NCBI RefSeq assembly: GCF_024172095.1
Contig: NZ_JAMZDX010000004.1
Span: 62,001-126,000 of the forward strand
Reading direction: 5' to 3'
Source: Kitasatospora cinereorecta
Lineage (GTDB): Bacteria; Actinomycetota; Actinomycetes; Streptomycetales; Streptomycetaceae
Length of the DNA: 64,000 nucleotides
The notes beneath the pieces are model-generated. The model saw nothing but the letters and a program-made list of their open reading frames with translations. It was not told where the DNA came from and made no database searches. The translations under genes and the position numbers were made by a program. Shown piece by piece: positions 8,536 to 16,588 of this stretch. Each line of letters starts with the position of its first letter. Position 1 is the first letter of the stretch.

Positions 8536-8567
8536 CACACTAGCCATAGGTAAACGAGAGATAGGTG

Positions 8568-9155
8568 ATGGTTGTGGTTCGGGCAGGACTGAGCCCGGAG
8601 CGGCTGACGCTCGCCGGTGCGGAACTCGCCGATGAGGTCGGATTCGACCAGGTGACCCTCTCCGCGCTCGCCCGGCGTTTCGACGTGAAGCAGGCAAGCC
8701 TGTACGCGCATCTGAAGAACTCCCACGAGCTGAAGACCCGGATCGCGCTGCTCGCGCTGGAGGAACTCGCCGACCGGGTGGCCGACGCCGTGGCCGGACG
8801 CGCGGGCAAGGACGCATTGACGGCCTTCGCGAACGCCTACCGGGACTACGCCCGGGCGCACCCCGGCCGCTACGAAGCAGCCCGGTACCGGCTCGACCCC
8901 GAGACCGCCGCGGCCAGCGCCGGCGTCCGACACGCGCAGATGACCCGGGCGATCCTGCGCGGCTACGACCTGGCGGAGCCGGACCAGACGCACGCGGTCC
9001 GCATGCTCGGCAGCGTCTTCCACGGCTACGCCTCACTGGAAGCCGCCGGCGCCTTCGACCACACGGACGTCGCCGCACAGCAGTCGTGGGACTGGACCCT
9101 GGACTGCCTCGACACCGCACTGCGGAGCCGGTCCACTCCCCGACCTGCCGCGTGA
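8568..9155 (+). CDS. TetR/AcrR family transcriptional regulator
   Basis: 195 residues. The N-terminal helix-turn-helix is VTLSALARRFDVKQASLYAHLKN near residues 28-50. The C-terminal ligand domain, with ARAHPGRYEAARYRLDP and LGSVFHGYASLEAAGAFDH, is of the WHG (TetR_C_33) type. I chose the ATG at 8568 over the GTG just before it; GAGAG stands a few bases upstream. It is divergent from the OYE gene and is separated from it by a long palindrome, so it most likely represses both itself and the reductase. The SGNH hydrolase gene downstream may be cotranscribed (59 bp gap). Ligand unknown. Confidence 0.93.
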   Translation: MVVVRAGLSPERLTLAGAELADEVGFDQVTLSALARRFDVKQASLYAHLKNSHELKTRIALLALEELADRVADAVAGRAGKDALTAFANAYRDYARAHPGRYEAARYRLDPETAAASAGVRHAQMTRAILRGYDLAEPDQTHAVRMLGSVFHGYASLEAAGAFDHTDVAAQQSWDWTLDCLDTALRSRSTPRPAA

Positions 9156-9214
9156 CCCGCAACGCATCCCCGTACCGACCGACACCCCAACCCAGAATCC
9201 CAAGGCCCCACGCA

Positions 9215-10393
9215 ATGAGCACCGAACAGAACCTGATCACCACCCCCATCACCGCCGACTTCCTGCGCGGACACCTCGACCTCGAAGAGACCGCCCACGG
9301 CCTGCTGCCGCACCGGCTGCCCGCACGGGCACGCCGTCAGATACCCGACGACCGGCTGGCCGTGGCCGAGGCCCAGCCCTCCGGTGTCCGGCTGGCCTTC
9401 CGCACCACCGCCACCACCGTCGACCTGGACACCCTGCCGACCAAGCGCGTCTACCGGGGCTTCCCGCCCCCGCCGGACGGCGTCTACGACTTGCTGGTCG
9501 ACGGACGGCTCACCGCCCAGGCCACCGTGGCCGGCGGCAACCTCCTCACCATCACCGCCCTGCAGACCCAGACCGCCGAGTTCACCCCGGGCCCCGCCGG
9601 CACCGCCCACTTCACCGGCCTCCCCGCCGGCGACAAGGACATCGAGATCTGGCTCCCGCACGCGGAGATCACCGAGGTCATCGCCCTGCGCACCGACGGC
9701 CCCGTCGAGCCGGCCCCGGACAAGGCGCGCCGGGTGTGGCTGCACCATGGCAGTTCCATCAGCCACGGCTCGAACGCCGTCTTCCCCAGCACCATCTGGC
9801 CCGCCCTGGCCGCCTCCGCAGGCGGTGTGGAACTGATCAACCTGGGATTCGGCGGCAGCGCGCTGGCGGACCCGTTCACCGCCCGTGCGATGCGCGACAC
9901 CCCCGCCGACCTCATCAGCGTCAAGCTCGGCATCAACATCGTCAACAGCGACGCCATGCGGCTGCGCGCCTTCGTCCCCGCCGTCCACGGCTTCCTCGAC
10001 ACCATCCGCGAAGGCCACCCCACCACCCCCCTGCTCCTGGTCTCCCCCATCCTGTGCCCGACCCACGAGCACACCCCCGGCCCCCTCATGCCGGACCTCT
10101 CCGGCGGAACCCTCCGCTTCAAGGCCACCGGTGATCCGGCCGAGACCGCCGCCGGACGGCTGACGCTCACGATCGTCCGCGACATCCTCGCCGACATCGT
10201 CAGTCAGCGATCCGCCGAGGACCCCAACCTCCACTACCTCGACGGACTCGACCTCTACGGCGAGAGCGACCACGACGAACTCCCCCTTCCGGACGCGATC
10301 CACCCTGGCCCCGAAGGGCACCGTCGCATCGGCCAGAACTTCGCCGAGCTCGTCTTCGCCAACAACGGCCCCTTCGCCCTCACGACCGGCTGA
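9215..10393 (+). CDS. SGNH/GDSL-family hydrolase
   Basis: 392 residues. The first half is a beta-rich domain of the carbohydrate-esterase-accessory kind (VRLAFRTTATTVDLDTL). The second half is an SGNH catalytic domain. The nucleophile region is WLHHGSSISHGSNA near residue 180 (Ser in place of the classical GDSL context), followed by INLGFGGSALADPF (block II Gly), VKLGINIVNSDA (block III Asn), and the Asp-His pair in LPDAIHPGPEGHRRIG near residue 370. No signal peptide is seen, so it is probably cytosolic. The substrate is likely an acylated sugar or small ester. It follows the TetR gene in the same direction and may belong to that regulon. Confidence 0.85.
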   Translation: MSTEQNLITTPITADFLRGHLDLEETAHGLLPHRLPARARRQIPDDRLAVAEAQPSGVRLAFRTTATTVDLDTLPTKRVYRGFPPPPDGVYDLLVDGRLTAQATVAGGNLLTITALQTQTAEFTPGPAGTAHFTGLPAGDKDIEIWLPHAEITEVIALRTDGPVEPAPDKARRVWLHHGSSISHGSNAVFPSTIWPALAASAGGVELINLGFGGSALADPFTARAMRDTPADLISVKLGINIVNSDAMRLRAFVPAVHGFLDTIREGHPTTPLLLVSPILCPTHEHTPGPLMPDLSGGTLRFKATGDPAETAAGRLTLTIVRDILADIVSQRSAEDPNLHYLDGLDLYGESDHDELPLPDAIHPGPEGHRRIGQNFAELVFANNGPFALTTG

Positions 10394-10496
10394 CCCGAAC
10401 ACCCGCGACCGGCGAGGAGGGCGTGACGACCGGCTCCCCGCACCGCACGCCCCGCCCGTCGGCGAACAGGATTCGGCCAGTTCAGGCTCCCCTCGC

Positions 10497-10670
10497 TGCC
10501 AACCCGGCCCGACGAGGCGGTGCAGCGCGGCAGCTTCGTGCCCGTCGACCGACAGGCCCCAGCGGGTCTTCAGCGCAGTCCGGTCGGCGCGGCAGGCACG
10601 GCGGTAGCCCGCTGCGGGCGGCAGCCACTCCGCGACGTCCTTGTCAGCCTTGGACCGGCCGGCACTCGGC
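10497..10670 (-). pseudogene. C-terminal remnant of a secreted HNH/DUF1524 (GmrSD-type) nuclease
   Basis: The minus strand reads AGRSKADKDVAEWLPPAAGY, then RRACRADRTALKTRWGLSVD and GHEAAALHRLV. This matches the end of Streptomyces secreted HNH proteins, in which S-K-x-D-x-D-P-x-x-W-x-P-P precedes a W-x-x-x-K-x-R-W-G-L helix. A stop codon lies just upstream in the same frame and the HNH motif itself is absent, so only the last 55 or so codons survive. The rest of the interval 10394-10813 shows nothing recognisable. Confidence 0.6.
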
Positions 10671-10813
10671 GGTCATTGAACCGGTGACCGGTGGCCGTGG
10701 GCGGTGCTGCCGGTGCGCAGCGCCACGGCCCCTGCTGATCTGGCGAGTTGTCAGGTGGTGGTAGCGTCGCTCTCTTCTCCGGTCACCCGGATGAGGTCCC
10801 CCGGCAGGTGCCC

Positions 10814-11497
10814 GTGACCAACCCGCGCCAGCAGCTCCAGGACGCCCTCCACGCGCTGGACACCGCCTTTGCCGCCATCTCCGAGCAGTCGTTCACCGTG
10901 GGTGGCTGTACCCACTGCTACACCGACACCGACCTCGCGGCACTCACCGGCCCCGCGGGCCTCGTGCCGCAGGAACTGATCTCCTCCGTCGCAGCCAAGT
11001 CGGTCGACCACTGGGACGACTTCCCGGCCCTGTACCGCCGGATGACACCCCGAATCATCCGCTCCCTGGTCACCGGCCAACTGCACGTCGACCACGGGCT
11101 CGTCGCGTCCCGACTGCTCGCCGCCGGCTGGCGCCACTGGCCGGTGCCGGAGCGCGACGCGTTGGAGAACGTGTGGCACGTCTGGTGGCAGTCCGCCCTG
11201 CACGAACACCCCGCGGGCCGGCACATCACCGACGTACTGGAGACGGTCTCCGTCAGCACCGGTACCCTCGCCCCGTGGCTGGCGATCTGGTCCGCGACCC
11301 GAACCGAGCCGGCCGATCGACATCTCGCCGACGCCCTCGACGGCTGGCTCCGGTGGGGAGAACTCGCCGATCTCCGCCTCGGTTTCTACAACGAGCTGCA
11401 CGCCGCGTCGGAACTGCTGCCCTGGCTGCTCTCCATCGAGGAGGGCCGCATCGACGCCGCCAAGCTCATCGAAATCGAACACATCGCCTACGGCTAG
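10814..11497 (+). CDS. Unknown protein with an N-terminal CxxC motif
   Basis: 227 residues from the chosen GTG; I do not recognise the family. The composition is soluble, helical and rich in Trp and His: GCTHCYTDTDLAALTG near residue 31 carries a Cys-x-x-Cys pair that could bind metal, followed by KSVDHWDDFPALYRRMTPRI and several LLAAGWRHWPVPE-type helices. Codon use is normal for this genome. Earlier in-frame starts at 10748 and 10808 exist; 10814 is a compromise because the protein-like pattern begins there. Decayed DNA lies on both sides. Confidence 0.65.
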   Translation: MTNPRQQLQDALHALDTAFAAISEQSFTVGGCTHCYTDTDLAALTGPAGLVPQELISSVAAKSVDHWDDFPALYRRMTPRIIRSLVTGQLHVDHGLVASRLLAAGWRHWPVPERDALENVWHVWWQSALHEHPAGRHITDVLETVSVSTGTLAPWLAIWSATRTEPADRHLADALDGWLRWGELADLRLGFYNELHAASELLPWLLSIEEGRIDAAKLIEIEHIAYG

Positions 11498-12094
11498 AAC
11501 TCGTGCGGCCCCCGGAGAGGAGCCATGCCCGTAGCACAGTGGGCGGGCGGCACGGTCCTCGACGGGGTCCCGGCCGTTGCCCTCCACAGCACCGGAACTG
11601 ATCGTCAACACAGGCCTCATGACGCCATCGCACACTGCGGACCGCACCCGGAGGAGCACCTGCCGGTGTCGCCGGCCAATGTCCGGTGCGACATGCCCCG
11701 CGGCGCCGCCGCGTCGCGGGGCGCACCCCACCCGGGGCGACTCCGTCACGGCCACGGCCAGGGGCTGACCGCATCAACCGTCACGTCGCTGCCCGTAGCG
11801 CCGCACCGCCTCCAGCAGCCGGGTCTCCGCAGACCCCGAGACCTCGGTCGCCCATCCGGTGTGACGGTGCATGACATGCCGCGTTCGGAGCAATCGGGGC
11901 GCACGAACCTCCCAGCCGTCACGCTGTGTGTGTCGATCAGGGGCCGGGTCAGGGAGACCACAGTCGCACAGGTCGCATGACGAGTGGTCGGACAGGATCC
12001 GGCGGGCCCCGTCAGAGCGCTGGGACGGCCCGTCGGTGGAACGCGGGATCTGTCACTCCGATCGCCCCCCGAGCCATAGCGTCAGGAGACATCA
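11498..12094. other. Decayed intergenic stretch with transposase and HEAT-protein debris
   Basis: No intact gene is visible. On the minus strand near 11525-11640 a frame reads RPVLTISSGAVEGN, resembling the SSGxVEGxxNRIK motif of ISL3-family transposases, but the next residues are frame-disturbed. At 11774-11900 the minus strand reads TGWATEVSGSAETRLLEAVR, then RYGQRRDG and a stop, which resembles the C-terminus of the HEAT-repeat protein at 18417-19229. The rest shows nothing I can support. Confidence 0.4.
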
Positions 12095-13513
12095 GTGATC
12101 GGACAGCAGGCCCCTGAACATGCCCTTGCCGAAGCAGGGGAACCGCGACGTCGAGCCGGCGCAGGCGCCGGCCCGCGTGAGCAGTGGCGGCGGGCGGGGG
12201 CAGTCGCGGGACTGTGCATGGCACTGTCCGGCACCGGACTTCTGCCCGCAGCCGCCGCACCGACGGGAGCCCCGCCGGCCGCGGCTCCGGCGCAGGCCCG
12301 AGCGGCGGACCCCTCGTTCACGTTCAGCTACACCGGGGCCTCACAGAGCCTCACCATCCCGGCGAACGCCGTGGTCACGATCACCGCCGACGGCGCCGGC
12401 GGCGCCGACAACAGCGGCACCACCTGTTCCGTCACGGGGACGGGCGGGACGGGGGCCCGAGTCGTCACCACCCTCCCGCAGACGACTTCCGCGATGACGG
12501 TCACCGTCAACGTCGGCGGCACCGGCGGAAAGGGTTGCAACGGCAGCGGTACGGGCGGCACCGGCGGGTTCAACGGAGGCGCCCCGGGCGGGGGCATCTC
12601 GGTCCCGAACTTCCGGGCGGAAGGCCCCGGCGGGGGCGGTGCCTCCAGCGTCAGCGCGGGCTCCTTCCTGGTGGTCGCCGGGGGCGGCGGCGCCGCCGGT
12701 GGCACCGGGGGAAGCCTTCCGGGCGGCAGTGGCGGCAACGGCGGAGTCACGCCGGATGCCACCGGCGGTACCGACGGAAGCGCCAGCGGCAACGGGGCAG
12801 CGGGCCACGGCGGGGGCGGCGGCAGCACCAGCACGACCACCGGTGGTGCAGGCGGGGCCGCCGGCAGCGTTCAGCCCTGCAGCGCCACCCCGGGTGGACC
12901 GGGTGGCGGGTTCGCCGGCACCACGGTCGGTACCGGCGGCACCGGCGGCAGCATCGACGGCGGCTGCGCCGCGACCGCCACCGGTGCCGGCGGGGGCGGC
13001 GGCGGCGGGTACTTCGCCGGCGGTGGCGGCGGCAGCGGCGCCGTCAACAACACCGGTACCGCGGGCAGCGGAGGCGGCGGTGGCGGCGGCAGCAGCTTCG
13101 CCACCCCCACGGGCACCGGGACGTCGTACACGGCGTCCACCGTCGGGACCGCCAACCACAACGGTCAGGTGATCATCAGCTACACCGTGGGCAAGCCGGT
13201 CACCACCTACCTGACCGCGCTGCCCCAGCGCACCCGCACCGGCGCGCCCGTGATCCTCAGCGACCTGATCTGCCCGGGCCCGGGCTCCACGACCAGGCCC
13301 ACCGGCACCGTCACGTTCACCGATGCCACCACCCACACCACCCTGGGCACGTCACGGGTGAACGTCTCCATCGGCAACTGCGCCGCAGCCGGACTCATCA
13401 CCGTCTTCCGGACCACCGGCCCCCACACCATCACCGCCGTCTACAGCGGCGATGCGGTGTACCAGGACAACAGCGGCAACCCCGAAACCCTCACCGTGAC
13501 CGTGACCCCCTGA
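12095..13513 (+). CDS. Secreted glycine-rich protein with C-terminal Ig-like domain
   Basis: 472 residues. CAGGAG precedes the GTG start by 7 bp. A long signal sequence (basic start, then AGAVAGLCMALSGTGLLPAAAA) is followed near residue 75 by FTFSYTGASQSLTIPANAVV. About 260 residues of Gly/Thr/Ser-rich sequence come next, with many GGTGG, GGGGAAGG and GAGGGGGGGYFAGG blocks, of the Gly_rich_2 type seen in surface proteins. The last 110 residues form a bacterial Ig-like domain of the Big_3 kind (GTVTFTDATTHTTLGTSRV, then TITAVYSGDAVYQDNSGN). No sortase motif or transmembrane tail is seen, so it is probably released or wall-associated. Function is unknown; a structural or adhesive role is inferred from composition. 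Confidence 0.8.
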   Translation: MIGQQAPEHALAEAGEPRRRAGAGAGPREQWRRAGAVAGLCMALSGTGLLPAAAAPTGAPPAAAPAQARAADPSFTFSYTGASQSLTIPANAVVTITADGAGGADNSGTTCSVTGTGGTGARVVTTLPQTTSAMTVTVNVGGTGGKGCNGSGTGGTGGFNGGAPGGGISVPNFRAEGPGGGGASSVSAGSFLVVAGGGGAAGGTGGSLPGGSGGNGGVTPDATGGTDGSASGNGAAGHGGGGGSTSTTTGGAGGAAGSVQPCSATPGGPGGGFAGTTVGTGGTGGSIDGGCAATATGAGGGGGGGYFAGGGGGSGAVNNTGTAGSGGGGGGGSSFATPTGTGTSYTASTVGTANHNGQVIISYTVGKPVTTYLTALPQRTRTGAPVILSDLICPGPGSTTRPTGTVTFTDATTHTTLGTSRVNVSIGNCAAAGLITVFRTTGPHTITAVYSGDAVYQDNSGNPETLTVTVTP

Positions 13514-13811
13514 CAACAACGATCGACCGCGACGGGCAGTGCTGCCGTGATCCGGGTGTGTCAGGAGGTTTGTGCAAGTCCGTGATCCGACAGGCCGGCC
13601 GAGGCCCCGCCGGGTCTTGGCCGGCCGGGACGGACCGACATGACCGACGGCGAAACCCCTTCGGCTGAGCCGTTCGTACTGGAACGCGCCCTGGCCCCGG
13701 AGGCGACCGAGCACCCCGGCTACGAGAGAGGCGACCCAGTGGACGTGCCGCCATGGCCCGGGCGAGCGAGACTTCGACATGCACTCGGGATGGGCGGTTA
13801 CCGCCGACGGC
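13514..13811. other. Intergenic stretch without a supportable gene
   Basis: A frame on the plus strand near 13755-13880 reads HGPGERDFDMHSGWAVTADG followed by SLFTSVSVNAGRWCSV, which looks protein-like. It has no start codon with a ribosome site and runs into the LysR gene on the opposite strand. It may be a decayed gene end, but I cannot name a family. Confidence 0.3.
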
Positions 13812-14705
13812 TCATTGTTCACGAGCGTGAGCGTCAATGCTGGTCGCTGGTGCTCGGTGACGGTACGCGGCTGTAGCGATCTCGATGAAGGACCGGATCA
13901 ACGGGTTGGTGTCACCCTCGTTCCACACCGCCACCACGCGGCTCGGCGCCATGTCGATCAGCGGCACCACGGCCAGCTCCGCGGGCAGGTCGTGGCCGAG
14001 CGGGGCCAGGCCGACCGTGCCGTTCCACAGCACGGCCTGGAGGCATTCCTGGACGGCGCGCACCACCGGGCCCTCGCGCGGTCGGCCGCCGTTCCAGTAC
14101 GACTGCCAGGCGGGGTCGGTGCCCCGCGGGAACTGGAACCAGCGGCGGTCACTCAGCTCGGCCAGGCGCAGCCGGTCGCGGCGGGCCAGCGGATCGTCTG
14201 CTCGCAGGACCACACCGACCGGATCGGCTCGCAGCGCACGTACCGTCAGGGCGGTCTCGTCGAACGGCGCCCGGGTCAGGGCGACGTCGACCAGTCCGGC
14301 GCGCAGCCCGCACGTCGGGTCGGTCAGATCGGTGGTGCGGATGCGGATCTCGATGCCGGGGTGGGTCCGGCGGTAGGCGGCGGCCAGCCTGGACACGCCC
14401 GGGTCGGTGCCGTCGCCCAGGATGCCGACGGTGATGGTCGCGGCTCCGGCCGCCGCGCTCACACGTAACCGGACGCGGTCGGCGTGGTCGAGCAGGGCCC
14501 GCGCCTCGTCGAGCAGCACCGAGCCCACCGCAGTGAGCGTGACCCCCGTGGGCGAGCGGACGAACAGCCGGGCCCCGACCTCGGTCTCCAACTGCTTGAT
14601 CGCCCGACTCAGCGGTGGCTGAGTCATGTGCAGTCGGGTGGCGGCCCTGCCGAAGTGGAGTTCCTCGGCGACCGCCACGAAATACTGCAAGGTCCGTAGC
14701 TCCAC
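13812..14705 (-). CDS. LysR family transcriptional regulator
   Basis: 297 residues from a GTG start. The N-terminus is the typical VELRTLQYFVAVAEELHFGRAATRLHMTQPPLSRAIKQLE helix-turn-helix. The ligand domain follows, with TITVGILGDGTDPGVSRLAAAYRRTHPGIEI and DPLARRDRLRLAELSDRRW. It is divergent from a cupin gene, 81 bp apart, with a GATACC-type inverted repeat between them, the classical LysR arrangement. It probably controls the cupin and DoxX genes in response to a small aromatic or quinone-like ligand; that is inferred from position. Confidence 0.93.
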   Translation of the reverse strand: MELRTLQYFVAVAEELHFGRAATRLHMTQPPLSRAIKQLETEVGARLFVRSPTGVTLTAVGSVLLDEARALLDHADRVRLRVSAAAGAATITVGILGDGTDPGVSRLAAAYRRTHPGIEIRIRTTDLTDPTCGLRAGLVDVALTRAPFDETALTVRALRADPVGVVLRADDPLARRDRLRLAELSDRRWFQFPRGTDPAWQSYWNGGRPREGPVVRAVQECLQAVLWNGTVGLAPLGHDLPAELAVVPLIDMAPSRVVAVWNEGDTNPLIRSFIEIATAAYRHRAPATSIDAHAREQ

Positions 14706-14712
14706 GCTGCAA

Positions 14713-14731
14713 CGATACCCGCGAGGTATCG
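14713..14731. promoter_or_regulatory. Inverted repeat CGATACC-N5-GGTATCG, possible LysR site
   Basis: Perfect 7-bp arms separated by CGCGA lie 8 bp upstream of the LysR start, in the shared region with the divergent cupin gene. It contains the T-N11-A spacing expected of LysR boxes. Its closeness to the regulator's own start suggests autorepression. Confidence 0.55.
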
Positions 14732-14786
14732 GCGCTGCGGGACAGGTCTTGGACACCGGCAGGCCGTCGGCGGTGCACTCGTGAAC

Positions 14787-15281
14787 ATGACCGAAGAATC
14801 GAAGTCCGGGCAGCCGCAGATCGACCCCGCTGTGTCCGTGGTCGGTCCCGGCGACGGCGAGACGATCGTTCTGGGCACCACGCGCATGCGCGTGCTGGAG
14901 GACGGCAGCCACACCGGGCACCGCCTCGCGATCGCCGAGTCCGTCCTCGCACCGCACACCCAGGGGCCGCCTCAGCACCGCCACGCCCGACATGACGAGG
15001 GCTTCTACGTCCTGGCCGGCACCGTGCGGTTCACCGTCGGGAACGAGGAGTACGACGCCACCCCGGGCACGCTGGTGATGGTTCCGCCCGGCACCCCGCA
15101 CACCTTCGCCAACCCGGGCGACCAACCCGCCGTCATGCTCAGCACCTTCACCCCCGACCTGTACGTGCAGTACTTCCGGGATCTCCAGGAGGAGCTCACC
15201 GGCGGCCGACCGCTGACGCCGCGGGCCAACATCGACGCGATGCGCCGCTACGCGACCGAGCCCGCCGCCGACCTCCCCTGA
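14787..15281 (+). CDS. Cupin-domain protein (quercetinase-like)
   Basis: 164 residues from ATG 14787; a GTG two codons upstream is also possible, and no strong ribosome site separates them. It is a single cupin beta-barrel. Motif 1 is HRHARHDEGFYVLAGTVRF near residue 67, with two His and one Glu as metal ligands. Motif 2 is PGTPHTFANP near residue 107, with the fourth ligand His. A helical tail (YVQYFRDLQEELTGG) follows. Relatives are annotated as quercetin dioxygenase-like or unknown. It is divergent from a LysR regulator and is followed by a DoxX-like gene. Confidence 0.88.
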   Translation: MTEESKSGQPQIDPAVSVVGPGDGETIVLGTTRMRVLEDGSHTGHRLAIAESVLAPHTQGPPQHRHARHDEGFYVLAGTVRFTVGNEEYDATPGTLVMVPPGTPHTFANPGDQPAVMLSTFTPDLYVQYFRDLQEELTGGRPLTPRANIDAMRRYATEPAADLP

Positions 15282-15438
15282 GGCCGGCCGCCCGGCCCAG
15301 TCACCCGCCTCTCGACCGCCAGGGCGGTGGCGCCGCCGCGTTCGGGCGTCCTGGGGCCCTCGGACGACCACCGGGGCCCTTCCACCGATCGACTCAATCG
15401 ACGGGTCCCCGTGAACCGGTGGCCCACGAACGGGAACC

Positions 15439-15798
15439 ATGAACATCGCCTACTGGATCACCGCGGGACCGCTCGCGCTCTTCTACTTCTACGCAGGCAC
15501 GCTGAAGACCATCCGCAGCCGCGACCAACTCCGACCGATGATGGCCTGGGTCGACCGCACGCCCTTGCCCGCCCTCAGGGCCCTGGGCGCGGTCGAAATA
15601 CTCGGCGCGACCGGCCTGATCCTGCCGCCGCTGACCGGCATCGCCCCCTCGCTGGCACCGGCCGCGGCCATCGGCTTCGTACTCCTCCAAACCGGGGCGA
15701 TCACCGTCCACCTGAGGACCGAAGACCGCCGGATCGCACTCAACGCCGTACTCACCGCCACCGCGGCCGTGACCATCTGGCTGGCCATCAGGCAGTGA
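15439..15798 (+). CDS. DoxX-like small integral membrane protein
   Basis: 119 residues, four predicted membrane segments: WITAGPLALFYFYAGTLKTI, ALGAVEILGATGLILPPLTG, APAAAIGFVLLQTGAITVHL and LNAVLTATAAVTIWLAI. The first helix with its FYFYAGTLK and the second with EILGATGLILP match the DoxX-like family (DoxX_2/DUF4267 type). It lies 157 bp after the cupin gene in the same direction. A role in redox or quinone-linked stress is known for some DoxX proteins; for this one it is inference. Confidence 0.85.
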   Translation: MNIAYWITAGPLALFYFYAGTLKTIRSRDQLRPMMAWVDRTPLPALRALGAVEILGATGLILPPLTGIAPSLAPAAAIGFVLLQTGAITVHLRTEDRRIALNAVLTATAAVTIWLAIRQ

Positions 15799-16071
15799 CC
15801 GAGCACCCTCCCCGGCCGTCGGGCGCGACGACAGGGCCGGCCGCTCGTCGACACCCCGTGAGCACCAAGTAGCGCAGCACGGTCAGGTTCCGGACCTCGG
15901 CCTGGGAAAGGTCCAGACAGTGCGGGTTCGGGATGGTTCTCAGCGGGGTGACCGAAGCCGGTCCCCGGACGCCCTTGGACGGCACTTGTCATAGCCCGAG
16001 CCGTCTGCCGCCGGTCTCCGACACGGCCTCATGCTCTCGGTTCCCCCCAATATCTCCCAGGGAACCGTCTC

Positions 16072-16440
16072 ATGCTGTCTCGCCGTACTCGCTGCGGACC
16101 GCCGTCGCCGTCCTCGGCGCAGGCGCCGCTCGCCCTAACCTTGTCCACGCCGGCCTTCGCCGCCAACGAAGGCGATCACTGGCTCAGCACCGCCAACTGC
16201 ACCGCCGACCAGAAGATCGAGCTGCAGCTCTACAGCGACGGCCGGTACCACAACTTCCAGGCCATCGACCCGACCCGGACCGACGGCCGCTGCGAGTTCG
16301 CTCTGTTGGACGGCCGGTTCGGCTGGGACTCCTACAGTGGTGCGCAGTCTCCGTGGTACTACGACGGCCCGGGCCACTCGTACCAGGCATTCATCATCGA
16401 CCACACCTCCGGCCAGGTCGTCTACGGCATCCGTAACTGA
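16072..16440 (+). CDS. Small secreted protein with a possibly frame-damaged signal peptide
   Basis: 122 residues. The mature part (ANEGDHWLSTANCTADQKIE to SGQVVYGIRN) is a compact beta-rich domain with two Cys; I do not recognise it. The leader reads MLSRRTRCGPPSPSSAQAPL then ALTLSTPAFA, a poor hydrophobic core. An alternative frame over the same bases reads SLRTAVAVLGAGA, which would fit perfectly between MLSRR and ALALTLSTPAFA. This suggests two compensating single-base indels in the leader, either real or from sequencing. Secretion is likely if the leader is repaired. Confidence 0.65.
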   Translation: MLSRRTRCGPPSPSSAQAPLALTLSTPAFAANEGDHWLSTANCTADQKIELQLYSDGRYHNFQAIDPTRTDGRCEFALLDGRFGWDSYSGAQSPWYYDGPGHSYQAFIIDHTSGQVVYGIRN

Positions 16441-16588
16441 GGCTTCGACGGGCAGGGACCGGGTCGGCCACCGCCGGACCGTCCGCTCCCCCGCACTCGG
16501 ACCCGCGGCAACCAGCAGCGCACATGCCCCACCCGGCCACCCTGCGCTCGCCCTTCCGTAGCCCGCAGCGCCGCTCTAACGTTGTGTC

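Noticed and set aside
12500..13120. GGC-rich repeats in the glycine-rich gene taken as a possible CRISPR or minisatellite
   Set aside because: Units vary in length and stay in frame as Gly-rich codons; there are no constant repeats with unique spacers.
15788..15985. Minus-strand 65-codon frame reading LDLSQAEVRNLTVLRYLVLTG
   Set aside because: The segment looks slightly like a regulator helix, but it has no ribosome site, lies antisense to the end of the DoxX gene region and matches no family I know.
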